From contig NC_071330.1 in NCBI RefSeq assembly GCF_010183535.1, positions 17,465,717 through 17,529,716 on the forward strand: DNA of 64,000 bases, in the 5' to 3' direction. The notes below the pieces were generated by a model. The model saw only the letters and a list, made by a program, of their open reading frames with translations. It was not told the DNA's origin and made no database searches. Shown here in pieces: positions 1 through 12,700 of the stretch. The position numbers and the translations under genes were made by a program. Each line of letters starts with the position of its first letter. Positions within the stretch are counted from its first letter, which is position 1. Source of the stretch: Caenorhabditis remanei. Lineage: Eukaryota; Nematoda; Chromadorea; Rhabditida; Rhabditidae.

Positions 1-1
1 T

Positions 2-3000
2 TTAGATTTCGTTGTTCAATGGTGCATCGGCGAGGTACTTGTCACGGCAGACACCGCGGACAGCGACCTGGTGTGGAGGACATTTGTCCTCACACTTCTT
101 CATTATACGCTCTCCGACGATTCGGAGCACTTGCACTTGGCCGTTCGAGCATGGTCCTGAAAATGAAGGGAACAGTTATATTATTGTGGGGATTAGTATT
201 TCTGTAGATGTATCCCGATATATGGATGTCTAGTCTATCCCTAAGTTGCTTTAGCAGCTGCTAGATCTTATAAGATCCGGATGTGCAGTAAGTTTGAAAC
301 TAGAAATTGGTGTCTGTCCTTGAGTCTATCTATCCCGATGTCCCCTTACTCACCATTCGCCGCACTATTCTCCTTATTCTTATTCACCGTCCCTCTTCCA
401 CCAACAACTGGTCGTCCTCTAACCGGTGCCTTCACCTCGACCTCCTCCTCTTCATCCTCTCCATCCTTGACAACCGAACAGCACTGGAATCTGTTGGAAA
501 GTGTGCTCTTCTGACATTTATATCCGGCCGGGCAACTGTTGGATCCACTATTCGAGCATTGCACTGGGGTGCCAGTGGATGGGAAAAGAAGCGCGGTTCC
601 CGTAGCGCAACCGTTGGCGGCTCCTCCGGATCCGGATCCAGCTCCTCCAGATGGGGATGCCTTGGAAGAGCAGCAATAGTAATTCTTGCTCTTCTTGGAG
701 AACGTGCATTTGTATCCAGATGGACATGGACTGGCAGTACACTGCTTTGGAGTTCCATTGACTACATACGCACTTCCACGATCACAGACATTTGTGGCTT
801 CCTCATCAACCTCCTCCTTTCCATTTGGCTTCGAGCTGAAGGTACTTGGTTTTCCATTCTTCTTCTCCGCCACAATCGCCTTTCCACCTCCACAACAAAT
901 GTTTTGTTGTGCGGTTTGAGAGAATTGACAACTGAATCCACGTGGACAGTTCGGGCGGGATGGAGAGCAGAATCTGGCGTTCTTGGTGCGTGGCTCCAGA
1001 TATGGAATTTGTCCGGGCACTGGACAGGTTGACATTGGGCGGGACATCTTCTTCATGCAAACATCCTCCACAGCCTCCTCGCCTTCTGGGCAGGTACATG
1101 TGGCATCGAGACAGGAGGAGCCTCCTTGGCATTGCTCGTCGGCTTCGCATGCCTCACCGATGAGAGATTTGGCAACACATTTTCCAGCGACTTCAACTTC
1201 ATTAGCTCCACAATCCGCAAGACAGACACCATTCAATTCATGGTGTCCTTCTGGGCAAGAGCATACTGAATCCTTGCAAGTGGATCCTGTTGGACACTGC
1301 ACTTGGTTGTTACAAGCCTCTCCGAGACTCTTCTTATCCAAGCAGATTCCATCAACCTCAACTTGTTTCTCAGTACATCCCTTGACTGGGGCGACTGGCT
1401 CCTCGTTGGTGGTACAGCAGAGTTGAGCACCTGAAATGGCTCTCTGGCAGGAGTAGCCGGATGGGCAGGTGGATTGACCGATTGCGCAGGATTGGGGCTC
1501 TCCGGTGATACCAATGAAGGCAACAGAGTCATTTGGACATCCTCCAGACATTCCACAACATTGGAATTGATTGTTAGCTGTGGAGAACTGACAGAAGAAT
1601 CCGGTTGGACAGTTCTGACTGGCTGCTGTGCAGATTCTTGGGGCATTCGACGAGTGCTCACGGTAGGCGACTTGGTTATTCGGGCATCCGAGAGCAGCGA
1701 TACTCTTTGGAGTGGTGATCGGTGTGGCTCCACAGCATTGATATCTCTGGTTAGCCAACGACCATTGGCAGGAATAACCGTTGGGGCATGGAGCGTTTGG
1801 TGGGTTGAATGGATCGCATGGTGCAATCTGGTTATCCTTCATGAAAACGTACTCATTTGGTGGACAACCATCGGACACCGAGGCCACCTCTCCCTTACAA
1901 CAGTATCCAGTGGTGAACTCGTTTTGGGTGGATTGACAGGAGTAACCATTTGGACAAGTGATGAAAGCTCCAACGGTACAGGATCTCGGCATCTGAGAGG
2001 ATTCCTCCAAGTAGAACTCAGCCTTGTTTGGACACAGATGGTTTCCAGAGCAACAGTATCCTTGGAACGCTCCTGGCACATCGGATTGGCAGGTGTACCC
2101 GGTTGGGCATTGGTTGTTGTTACTGCTAATAGTACAACGGATTGGTGCCTTGGAGCTTGGCTCCTTGTACAAAGCCTTTCCAGATGGGCAGAGATCTCCT
2201 GTGATCGAGGCGCAGCAGTAGTATCTGTTCTTCAAAGCGTTGAATCTGCAGAGATAGTTACTTGGACACGATCCCTCGACGTTGATGAGACATTCACGGA
2301 CTCCCATATCGGCGGCGTTGACGTAAGCCTTCTCGCCTTCCGGGCACACATCCATATTAGTGGCTCCACAGCAAACACTATTTCCGGATAGTTGATCGTA
2401 GGTGCATCCGAAGTTTGTTGGGCAACTGTTCGATAGAGCAGCATTGCATTCATATGGCATATTTGTGTTGGGGTTCACGTAGGCGACATCTCCTGGAGTG
2501 CAAGCAGCGGAGAGACAGAAGTTGTTACATTGCTCGAGAGTGGCGAAGTTATTAAGATTTCCAGAACATCCATTGTAAGTGAACTGAGTGCATTCTTTGG
2601 TGACAATGTTGAAATAGAAGCGAGCAGCTGCAGACGAAGAGCAAGATGATCCCTGTTGTGGTGGAAGGGAGCAAATGTAGGCACGTGTTGGGCAGCAACG
2701 GTTGACGACTGAAGATCCCGAGTTGACGGAAGTGCATTCATGGGTTCCTGGACAGATCTGAGTAGCAGAGCACACCATGAGTTGTCCGAACTCGTTTCTC
2801 TCGGGGGTTCCACCATTTGGACACCCTCCGACGCCACAGTATCCTTCACAATCCTCGCGAGTGGCGAAGTTGTTCGAGTTTCCATCGCATCCATTGTATT
2901 GGTAGGATTCGCATTCCTGGGTTTGGGAGTTATAGTAGTATCTGTAGGAAGATCCGGATCCACAAGTGACTCCCTTATGTGGAGAGAGGGTGCAAGTGTA

Positions 3001-6000
3001 GGCCTTGGTTGGGCAACATCCCCAGACATATCCGTCAAAGTAGCACTCGTAGTTGACTGGACACGAGTTACCGGCGCCAGAGTTCGAGCAGACGTAGTAG
3101 TTTCCTTGGTAGTCCTTGTAAGCATCCCCTTGTGGGCATTGTGGCTCTGGGATAATGTTCTCGCAGGTGTTCTGACACTCCAACAGGGTCTCGAAATTGT
3201 TGTCGTTTCCTTGGCAACCGGTGTAGTCGAAGATCTCGCAGGCACGGGTCACGGCGTTGTACCAGTAACGACGGACGGATTGTTTGCAGTCGCCGAGACG
3301 GAGTGGTTGGGAGCAGATGGCTTCTGAAATCATTTAGATTAGAAGAATTTGGATTTGGAGTTTAGAGGGAGTCTTACGTGGTCTTGGACAGCAAACGTTG
3401 TGATCGGACTGACACTCGTGGGTGGATGGACAGTCGGCGTTGGCGGAGCATCTCTGGAAATGCAATAGGTGTAACATTTTATGCTCATTCGAATGGTATA
3501 CGTTTAGAAGAACTTGGTTTACATGGTAAGGAAATGTGAGGGTTTCAATAAGATGACCTAGATTTAGATTTTCCCGCTCTTTCGAATGGTATAGGTTTCA
3601 AAGAATTTGGTTTACATGGCAAGGAGATACGATGGTTTTAATAGAACGGTCTAGACTTAAATTTTTACGCTCTTTCGAATGGTATAGGTTTCGAAGAGCT
3701 TTCACAGGATGAAAAAACGATGTCATTTTAAACTTCGGATCTAAAATTTAGATTTGACTGCTTGCCCTTTCAAATGAAGAAAAATTGGTTCAATGAGCGC
3801 ATTGCTATGATCCAAAACCCAAGTTCAATATACTTTTCCTATCTTTCTCATTTTCGAAACAACATTTGCTCTTTCAATCTCTCATACCTGATTAGATGAT
3901 CCAATCTTGAGTGGAGTACCATATTTACATTGCAATTTGGCGCAGAACAACTCGCAATCAGCTGAAGACTTGAAGTTGTTGTAGTTTCCGAGTGCTCCAT
4001 TATAAGTGAACGCAATACACCTGCCCTGTTCGGCATCATAATAATAACGCGAGCTGGTGGAGAATGTCATCGAGAAACTGCGCTTCATCAACATTCCAGC
4101 GTCAAAGTTGGTGGATCTGATGAGATCGACGGGACGGCCTCCAGTGTTCGAGCAGATACTGGCGACAGTTGGACAACACAATTGCATGGATCCAATGGAG
4201 GTACACTCGAAGTTTGATGTGCAGGAGGAGGCTGTCTGGCAGTTGTTCACCACTTCATCCTCATTCTGACTCGATCCGGTAAGGTACTGTGGGGATCCAC
4301 GTTTGCAGGCTGGAATTGAATCTGAGTTTTTGAGAGAAGAAATGTGAAAAAATAAAAGGAAAGGTTCAAAATCACTCACTATCTCTACAGTATGACTCGC
4401 AATGCTCTCTGGTCTTGAAATTGTTTGGTGATTGCATCTCGGTCTCATCCCATGGGTCCCACATGAATTGTTCGCATGTTCCAGTAACAGCGTTGTACCA
4501 CCATCTAGGTCTGACTCCAGCTGGCGCCGCACTTCCACTATCCGCCTCTCTCTTTGGTTGGATACATGTGAACGCCCGATTTGGACAACAGATACCGTCG
4601 GAAGCCGGATGAATGTCGTAGACACCCTCCATTGCTGTCTTCACATTAGCCATCGACGTGGTCGACGTGACACAATCATAGATATCAGCAATGTAGACAC
4701 CGTCTCCCTCTTGAGCGTTGTTGGCCTCGGTGGCGAATGCGCAGGCGCCTCCTCCGTTGGCGATGAATGTGGTGTAGTCGGTGGATTGGGAGGAGCAGAA
4801 TTGCAGTGGGTTGATGTGTTCTCCCATCTGGATGTCCGCATCGTCTGGGTCGGTCATGTGGGGGTTGCGGAGTTGGGAGACTGGCATGGTGAGGAGGTCA
4901 TCGTCATATCTGGAATAGGTCATCGTGATAGGGATTGAGTTATCCGGAAAGATATCATAAGTGATCTCACTAGGGAAGGTCATATTTGGTGATATCAGTC
5001 GTGACCTATACCGTTGGAAAGCTGAGAAACGCTGGTTTCAAATCTGTATTAAGTTTTTGCTTTTGATCCTTAGTATTCGAGAAAAACGAAGTCTAAGTTT
5101 GGACTGCTCAATGTTATGAGCTGGAAAATATACCAACATTTAGATCTCGGCGATTTCTATCTCTGTCACATTAATAATTAACCATCTGGCCCGTAATAGG
5201 TCACGGAAAGAGATCTCACTGAGATCTACATTTTGGTATGCTTTTCAGCTCATAGTATTGAGTTTCAAGCGAGCTACGCGCCGGTTTACTGACGTGTGGT
5301 AATGACGTAAAGTAATGTCCGTAAGGTAATGACTAGACAATAATCCAAACTTTGACCAAATTTTTTTGAACCCCACATCTCGAGGGCGAAAACTGAATAT
5401 ACATTTGAAATCAGCGTGTTTCCAGCTTTTTAATCATATAGGTCACGACCCATAACTCCAAACAGACTCGATGCCCTTTGCTAGTAAGCCGACCTTAGTC
5501 AATGTCAGTTCAATTTCAGTCTATTTTAAACAATCTTAAACTAAATCAAACGATTTTAACCGATTTTATCCAATTTCATTCGATCTCATACGATCTTAGA
5601 CAACATTAGCTACTCATAAGGGATCTTAAACTATCTTAGATTATTTTAGTCAAGGACAGACAGACTCATCTAACCAGCTAGGTTAAAATCATGTTCTAGA
5701 ATTCATAAATTGTATCAGATCCCCCCTCAACTCACTCTGGAAGTGGACACTTTGGCACTGGATCTCCATCCTCTCCGGAGTGCAGAACACAAACGACTCC
5801 ATCTCTTGTCTTTGCTTGAACATATGGAATTCCATTCACATCTTCCGGACACTCGCATCTCGACTTCTCACATCTCGATTCTGGCCACACAGCGCTACAC
5901 TGCTCGGCGTACTGACATCCAGACTCTCCCGGGTTCTTCTTGAGGTAACAGTAGCCTTGGATCGCGACGAAGTTGGAGAGACAAGTGCAAGAGCCAGTGG

Positions 6001-7618
6001 AACAGAACATTCCCTGAAAGTACAGGGTAAACGAGTCGGTAGATCAATGACTTACAGTAAGACAATCGGTGTTGAAGCTACAGAAATCGCCGACTCTTCC
6101 AGAACCGGCGACTCCTTGACGCTTGTACCGAACATTGCCAGTTCGGCACTTTCCGTCGATGAAGAATTGGCTCTGGAAATGTTTGTTGTCTGTCTGTGCA
6201 GATTTGTCCAGATGTCCTAGAGAAAAAATAACTCACTTTCGGACAAATCTTTCGTTCGATTTCCTTCTTCACAAGATTGCAGATCAGGAACGCGTTCTCG
6301 TGAGTATCGGTTTTGCTGGAATATTTTAAATGATTTCCAGAAATTTCTATTATAAAAACTCACTTAGTGGCAAGGTCGCAATAGATCGAATCAATTGACA
6401 TCTCCTCTTCACAAGCATCTCCTTGCGTCGGTATCCGACAACCGGCACTATCACATCCATCGCCTATCCTACATATCGGCTTCTGTTCGACTGTAGTTGC
6501 ATAAGTGCCTCCTGCAAAGAAGAAAGTACAAGTTTATGCGTGGATTTATAAGTGAGAAGTCAAACAAATGTTGCCCCGATCCTCAAGACACGCTCTAACC
6601 CAAATCGGGAATCATTTTTCAAGTCACGCCGCCGACGCCCTATTTGCTAAACAACAAAAGTTTCGATGGATTTTGATGGAAGTGTGAGAATCAAAAGCGG
6701 GGCGCCCGGCGGTGGCTCAATGTTTGCCAGTATATAGAAATGACCCTTTTGGAACAGTTTGTGCTCGGTATGTGTACAAAAGAAATGTGAAAAGATTTGA
6801 ACTTTGTAGTCTGGCTGGGGGGTAAAAATAGACGCTGTAGTGGTCAGATTGGTTTTGATCTTGGAGGAAAGTGATCGTAGGATTTGAAAATAAAAGGTTG
6901 TGCTAACTAGGACTAACTATATGTCGAACAAATTTTCGTTGGTTTAAAAAATTTAAAGCTTCAGAATGTGATGACTTGCCAGATATCCAAATTTTGAACT
7001 AGTTTTTCTCGAATACCAGGTCTTTAAGGCAAAAACTGAATATATATTTGGAATCGGCGTTTTCTCAGCTTTCCAATGGTACATGTCACGTCTCATATCT
7101 CCAGACTGACTCCTAGTTAGCTTAGTTTGATGTATGTATGAATCAACACTGGTTGGTTCTCTGCTCAGCCTACTGTAGGCCTCCAGAGTCAAACTGTCTA
7201 GAGCCCAAGTCATTATGCTATATTATTCTAGGTTTTCCTAGCTGGAAAGATATTTTCAGACCCCAGTAACCACCTTGCACTGCCCAACTAGACCGTCAAG
7301 CAGGTTTGCCTTCTTAGCCGATTATTGAATGAAAACTTGAGCTAAAACACTACAACTTTGGTCTCCATGAAAAATTTAAGAAATTTGGGTCTGTTTAGCT
7401 AAGCCTAAGATTTCTCTAAACATCTAGTCTTTATATGTTATCAAGTACGCGTCAGCGGTGCCCCAGCTTGATACAGTAAGACGATATTTATTTCACTAAA
7501 CTAAAACTAGTTTTTACTCTAGTTTTCGGTCTTCCGGCTCCCCAAAATTGAAAAAGCTCGTCCAAAACCCAAAAAATATCTTACCTGCAAGCAGGAGTAA
7601 AATAAACCAGTTGCGCAT
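2..7618 (-). CDS. Secreted Kunitz/lustrin-repeat multidomain protein (tandem paralogue 1)
   Basis: Ten exons join in phase to 1,602 codons plus stop: 7618-7585, 6511-6364, 6315-6237, 6172-6056, 6013-5736, 4909-4380, 4309-3888, 3453-3378, 3323-354, 156-2. Exon 1 encodes a signal peptide ([12 protein letters not shown]). Residues 102-105 are RYKR, a furin-like site, followed by EB-type Cys modules. Kunitz-type domains start near residues 334, 448, 563, 671 and 778. The first two lack the C14-C38 pair; the third (ends in GCQGNDNNF...C) has Lys at P1 and could inhibit trypsin-like proteases. About twelve lustrin-type repeats (CP..., GYxCQ, ...CC) and two more EB modules fill the 2,970-nt exon. 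The large exon could be read on to a TAA, but that stop overlaps a strong donor (GTGAGTAAG) and the next exon keeps phase. Likely an extracellular matrix or cuticle protein or protease inhibitor; the role is inferred. Domain calls are firm, family naming less so. Confidence 0.87.
3483..3715. repeat. 93-bp tandem repeat in intron 8 of gene 1
   Basis: The phrase GCTCwTTCGAATGGTATA recurs at 3483, 3576 and 3669, exactly 93 bp apart, with diverged sequence between (GGTTTACATGG..AAGGA). About 2.4 copies are present, all inside the intron 3454-3887. Confidence 0.75.
4985..5488. repeat. Fold-back element family A with family B nested inside (gene 1 intron)
   Basis: The left arm carries CGTGACCTATACC, GAAAGCTGAGAAACGCTG and TATTCGAGAAAAACGA; the right arm (5340-5488) is its inverted partner, with CTCGAGGGCGAAAACTGAA and ATAGGTCACGACCCATAACT. 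Between the arms, 5110-5285 is a family B element with TAGATCTCGGCGA and GAGATCTACATTTTGGTAT as inverted halves. The unit looks like a MITE that received a second MITE. No coding capacity. Confidence 0.7.
5508..5655. repeat. Degenerate decamer repeat (ATCTTA.. type)
   Basis: Roughly ten-base units such as CGATCTTA.., CGATTTTA.. and CTATCTTAG.. follow one another, adjacent to a family A element. Related arrays on the other strand lie at 29826-30023, 45612-45682, 59160-59285 and 60650-60770. Confidence 0.55.
6985..7110. repeat. Family A half-element in gene 1 intron 1
   Basis: This right-arm copy includes TTTCTCGAATACCAGGTC, ATATATTTGGAATC and GCTTTCCAATGGTACATG, the same phrases seen in the other family A copies. 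No inverted partner was found in the intron 6512-7584. Confidence 0.6.
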
Positions 7619-7640
7619 TTCTGCGAGTGAATAAATATAT
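7619..7640 (-). promoter_or_regulatory. Probable trans-splice acceptor of Kunitz/lustrin gene 1
   Basis: On the minus strand an AT-rich stretch ends in CACTCGCAG at 7621-7623, two bases before the ATG at 7618. No upstream coding exon joins it, which fits spliced-leader addition and decides the start. Confidence 0.55.
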
Positions 7641-7709
7641 AGTAAGAATAAAGAAAAAGGCTTTGTTCTCTTCTCTTTTGTTCAAATGAGAAATTGAATA
7701 CGGATGATG

Positions 7710-7717
7710 AGATAAGG
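7710..7717 (+). promoter_or_regulatory. GATA-type site upstream of gene 1
   Basis: AGATAAGG lies about 92 bp upstream of the gene 1 ATG. GATA factors drive epidermal and gut genes in Caenorhabditis. A GATA-type site sits at a similar distance in front of gene 2. The motif is short, so function is only suggested. Confidence 0.3.
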
Positions 7718-8284
7718 GGTAATGAATAGAGAAGTTATGAGAAGAACCAATTTATCGATTGAAAATCATAAAAGGAATATGAAGAAATGTGATTCCTAGA
7801 AAACAGAGGGAGTACAAGCCGAGTTGCAATCGAATGGCCGATCTGTTCTTGGTCTGTTTCGGAGCGGTGTCTCTCCGTAGTGGTCAGGTTAAACGGGGGG
7901 AGGTGGGAGGGGGGGAGGGGTCACTATATTTGTATGTGCTCTTAGAGAGAGAGCTTCTTCGTTTCTCTGTGTGTATGTTTACTTGTGGAATGAGAAAGAT
8001 GACCGTTTCCGAGAGAGAGTTGTGTTGGTAATGCGATTTACATGTATGGGAGGAGGAGGACTTTTGCGAAATGTTGTACTGTATACGGAGCATGATATGG
8101 GAAATGAGTCATGGAGGTGTCTGGCAGGAGAAGATAATGTCCGGATGTCCAGTGAGCAATTAGACTCTAAAAACATGAGTTTTTTTTTCAATTACAATGA
8201 AGTAACATACCAGACTTGCTAAAAGTATGCGACTTTACCGACTACAGAAGTTTTCTTTGATTAAAAATACATTTTTTAATTGTT

Positions 8285-8770
8285 TTGTGCTTTACAAGTC
8301 TAGATTGACATTTTTGTAGTTGACCACTTTTTTGTCCGGAGCAACTTTGAGAGCGTGTCTTGGCTTCACTCTTTGCCTCATAATGTCAATTTTATATGAA
8401 TTGTAGAGATCAAACCTAGATCTGCATTTTTGTAGTTGACCAGTTTTTTGTCCGGAGCATCCTTAGACAGATATAGACTCGTGTAGCATTTAAGCCAACT
8501 TCAAGAGTCTCCACTTTGCAGAACCGTAACTTTGTAGGATGGACCCGCACAAAAAAGTGGTCAACTACAAAAATGCAGATCTAGGTTTGAGAATTACCAA
8601 AAACATAAATTTAACAATTTTTGATACTGTGGCATAGTCTCAAAATTACAGCTGTAAAATCTCACTGAAGGATTCGAGGGGAAGCTCGCTTTCCTGATCT
8701 GTAACTTTTCAGAGAGGACTTGTACAAAAAAGTGGTCAACTACAAAAATAAAGGTCTGAGCTTGCTCTAT
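8285..8770. repeat. Family C fold-back repeats (four arms)
   Basis: TTTTTGTAGTTGACCACTTTTT occurs in direct orientation at about 8313 and 8428, and its reverse complement (AGTGGTCAACTACAAAAAT) at about 8555 and 8731. The arms can pair into hairpins. The same core recurs in at least eight other places in the window. Confidence 0.7.
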
Positions 8771-9562
8771 TCGTTAATATAAAATTTGACGTTATTTTTC
8801 ACTAAAAACGGCTTACTGTGTTTCTTTAACTGTCTGTCTGTCTGTCGGTGAGTCCACACTTGAACTGCTAAGCAAGAAGTTTCATTCCCTATAAATTCGT
8901 TTCTGCCATTTTTAAGATATTTTGAGATTCCTGAATTTCAACAAACTATACTTTCCAAAACATGTATTGAAAAATTTGGCTACATTCAAAATTCGAGCGT
9001 CTCTTACGGTTTCCAGTTTTTTAGACCTGTAAAACTAAAAAATGAAGGATTTATTCTACTATTTGTGCCTTTAACATAATAATTGCGACATTTTTTAGTT
9101 TTTGATTAGTTAATTAATTTATTAAACATTTTCCTTCCTTTTTCCTCTCTATGTTTCTTCTTCTTTCCAAAACATGCTTGATCTTTGCACTCAATTCATC
9201 CCCAAATTTATGTTTAATATGTATGTACTCTCTTCGTCCGTTTTCCCGCCGGTTTGTACAAATGCAACCCCTCTTCAATTTCTTCTAAGAGAGTTAATCT
9301 GGTCTCCGCTGACACCATCGCATAGAGGTACAATGATAAGATCACGCGCCAGAATAAGAAGAGAAGAGAGCTCCAAAAAAGAGCAATTCGGCGTCGGCGG
9401 CGGAGAACCGAACAAATCATGACTTTGATGAAAAACACGCACCGACTTTCTCTCTTTTTTGTTCGCCCGATGTTTGTTTTAGGTGGCTAACGACGCTGTT
9501 TTTGGAATAGAGTGGTTAAATGGTGGGGCCGACACAATAGATGATTAAATTGTTGAGGTTTC

Positions 9563-9568
9563 TTTATT
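9563..9568 (-). promoter_or_regulatory. Candidate poly(A) signal of gene 2
   Basis: AATAAA on the minus strand, about 195 bases after the gene 2 stop codon. Confidence 0.5.
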
Positions 9569-9761
9569 TTTAGAATCAAAGGAGCAGCATATTTGTAGAG
9601 ACAAGAATTTTCGAGACATCTCCGGAGGGGTGGGGGGAAGAGACGGGTAGTGATATAGATATATAGAACAATGTTTGAAAAAAGGAAAATGAAAATGAAA
9701 AAATAACCGTAACGAAACAAGACACCCTATAAGGGGCTCAAACTGGGAAAGTAACCGGGAT

Positions 9762-12700
9762 CTATCGCCTTCGGCGTCTATTCGATTCTTCGATGGGGCA
9801 CATGTTGGGAGAGTACCATGGCGAGGTGCATTGGGGTTCTGAAAACTATTGTAGGTGAGATTGAAATTGAAGAGAGTCATCTTTGCTTGCTTTGCTTGAA
9901 ACGTAATCTTATGACCTAAAAATATGGTGCACTTTCGTTACCAAACTGATTTGATAAAGAACTGATGCAATGAGGAACTGATTCGTTGTAAAACTGTTGC
10001 ATCGTAGAACCGTTTGTCAACTAGAGCGCGTTTGCATTGCACATTCGCCATTTAATTTCCTTTTGCTATTTGGAGTATTTTTTCTGTGGTTTTTTTTTGG
10101 TTTTTGTTCATTATATAGTACAATAAAGCTAAATAGAACATATTTTTCATGAAAAGGCAACATTTTATTCACGCAATCAGCCGTACGGGCAAAGTAAGCA
10201 AGCGCGCTCTAGTTGACAAACGGTTCTACGATGCAACAGTTTTACAACGAGTCAGTTTGGCAACGAGTTAGTTTTACATTGCATCAGTTCTTCATCGAAT
10301 CAGTTTGGTAACGAAAGTGCACCAAAAATATATCAAAATGTAGATCTCGGTGAGTTCTATGAAGAATGTTAGAGATTTTCGAAATTTTACGAAAATCGAA
10401 AATCACAAAATCTACCTTAAGATTTGATCCAAATTCTTTGAAACCTACATTTTCAAAATCAGCTAGCCGAGAGCTTTCAGAAAAGTATAATCATGCCTAG
10501 ATTCGCTTCAATTCGAGTCCCGCCACGAAAACTACAGTACCCCCGAGGGAGTTTTCGCGTCGAGACCCGATTTGCTTCAAGCCTAGTCATGATTATACTC
10601 ATTCGAAGCGTCTCGATGAGCTGAATCCGGAAATGTAGGTTTCAAAGAGTTTAAAAGAATTCTGAACGAGTTACGGTACCAGAAACATGTTCTGGCTCGT
10701 AGAAAGGCAGAGACATAGAACTCACCGAGATCTACATTTTGGTATATTTTTCAGATCATAAGAATACGTTTTGAGCGAGTTACGCGATCAGAGTTTCTAA
10801 CTGTCTAGTTGCAAAATGGCTCTTAGTTTCAAAACGTCTTAGTTTCAAACCGTCGTCACTCACCACACTGTGACACTCCATCCCTCTCCACCATCAGCCA
10901 TCCTCTCGGACATGGCTCCGACCGCTTCACTCTACCATTTGGACAGCACATCTTGTTGATACACGTGTGGCCCTGCAATTAGACTCATTTCTATGTAAAG
11001 CATGTTCCCAGCTACCTGTGGACATCCTTTCACTGGATTACAGACCAATGGCATGTTATTCTGTGGGAATAACATTGGGACTCGCCCATCTGGACACGTG
11101 TACTTTGACACTGGTTTTCCAGCACCAGTTCCCACTACCCTTCCACCATTCACAATTCTTCCAACTACTGGTGCTACCACTGGTTTCAATGGTTTCCCGG
11201 TGGCCATTGGAGCTCCTTTGCTCATTGTCACTGGAGCACTAGTACAGCACACATAGGACCCGATCATTTTCGAGTAGACACATGCAGAAGGTTTCGGACA
11301 CTTTTGTTTGGCACATTGGATCAAGGTGTAATCCGGGGAGATCACTGGTTGTCTGGGAGACTCGCAGATGTTGATGTTATCTGGAAAGAAAATGTGTGTA
11401 GGTTGGTCTGGTCAGAAGCCCTACTCAAACAGCGGTCCTTGTAAGGTGAGCTTCCCTGTGCACACTTGCACATCTTCGAAGTGCAAACAGTGCCATTCAG
11501 ACATTGTTCGTCGTAGGTGCACGCTCCGCCCATTTGGGATTTGTCGAGGCAGAGAGAGTCTTTCTGAAAAAGGTTTTTTTTAGAAAATGACTTTTAGACC
11601 TTGGGAGGTCTTTGGGGACGCGGCTTTCAAATGATTCATAAACTTGGTTATAGGTATTTTCAACTACGGGGAGTCTATTTCTGTAGACAAAATCTGCTAA
11701 ATGTCTCTGCGAGCCGAGTTATAAGCACTAAAACTTTTGTTCCTCAGCGGTCTACATGGGATTAGTTGCAATAACGAGAATATCTTGCGTATACTATATA
11801 CCGATTTGGATTTCACTGTGAAAAATCTTGACCCTATGAAAAGTTTGAGAGCTCATAACTTGGCTCGCTGAGACATTTGGCAAATTTTGATGGTAGAAAT
11901 GGGCTCCACGTATTCAAAAGTACTTGTGACCAAATTTATAGATAGTTTGAAAACCGTAAGGGCTAATGTTTACCTCAATCTGATCCTCTCTGCATTTCTC
12001 CTTCATAATCAACGGAACTTCTACATCAACTTGGATACACCGCCCGTCTTGCTCCCTGAACTTCTTGCCACACGCACACAACTGCCCGACACATTCCGCT
12101 CCAGAAGTACATTGAGAAGAGAGAAGACATACGGACCCAACGGCTCCTCGAACCTTACACTCTCCGTTGACCAAAACTGTGTCAGGAGGGCACAATGATT
12201 TTCCAGCGTTGCCGGATGATGTGACTGATGGAGACATTGTGACAGGTGCTGGTTGAGGTGGGGCTATCGGAGAAGACGGAGGAGGTGGTATGGTAATAGA
12301 AGGTGTTGATAGTTCCTCTGAGCTATTGGTTACCCCCTGACCTCCTCCTATGAGTGGTCTATCCCTTCCACTAATCCTTACTCCTCCCGTACAACAAATC
12401 GTCTTGCCTTGCTTTGCATTCTGACATGTATACCCTTCCGGACAATTTCTCAACTTCACCGAACACTCCTGTGCTCCTCCGGTCAGATCCAAGTACGCCA
12501 CAGACTCGCCTGGACAGCCTGCTTTATGCCCACAACACTGGAATTGCTTATTTCGATCCGAGAATTGACAGAAGTATCCAGTGGGACAAGAGGCGCCGGA
12601 CGCCGTACACACCACCGGATGATCATTGTTCACGAGAGCGACTTGAGAGTGGGGGCATCCAAGTTCTGAAATATAAAAAATAAAAATAGTGGGGGAAGGT

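Larger units (their letters stand above)
7624..9761. other. Intergenic region between the two Kunitz/lustrin genes
   Basis: About 2.1 kb. The part next to gene 1 (7624-8100) is purine-rich with GGGGAGG runs and should contain its promoter. The middle holds inverted repeats of family C. The part next to gene 2 is its 3' flank. No convincing ORF is present. The spacing is too large for a typical nematode operon. Confidence 0.6.

Noticed and set aside
307..1032. Long ORFs on the plus strand over the gene 1 big exon (also 1474-2391 and 2740-3327)
   Set aside because: They are antisense shadows of the cysteine-rich exon; their composition is the complement of TGC/TGT-rich coding DNA and no splice or start context supports them.
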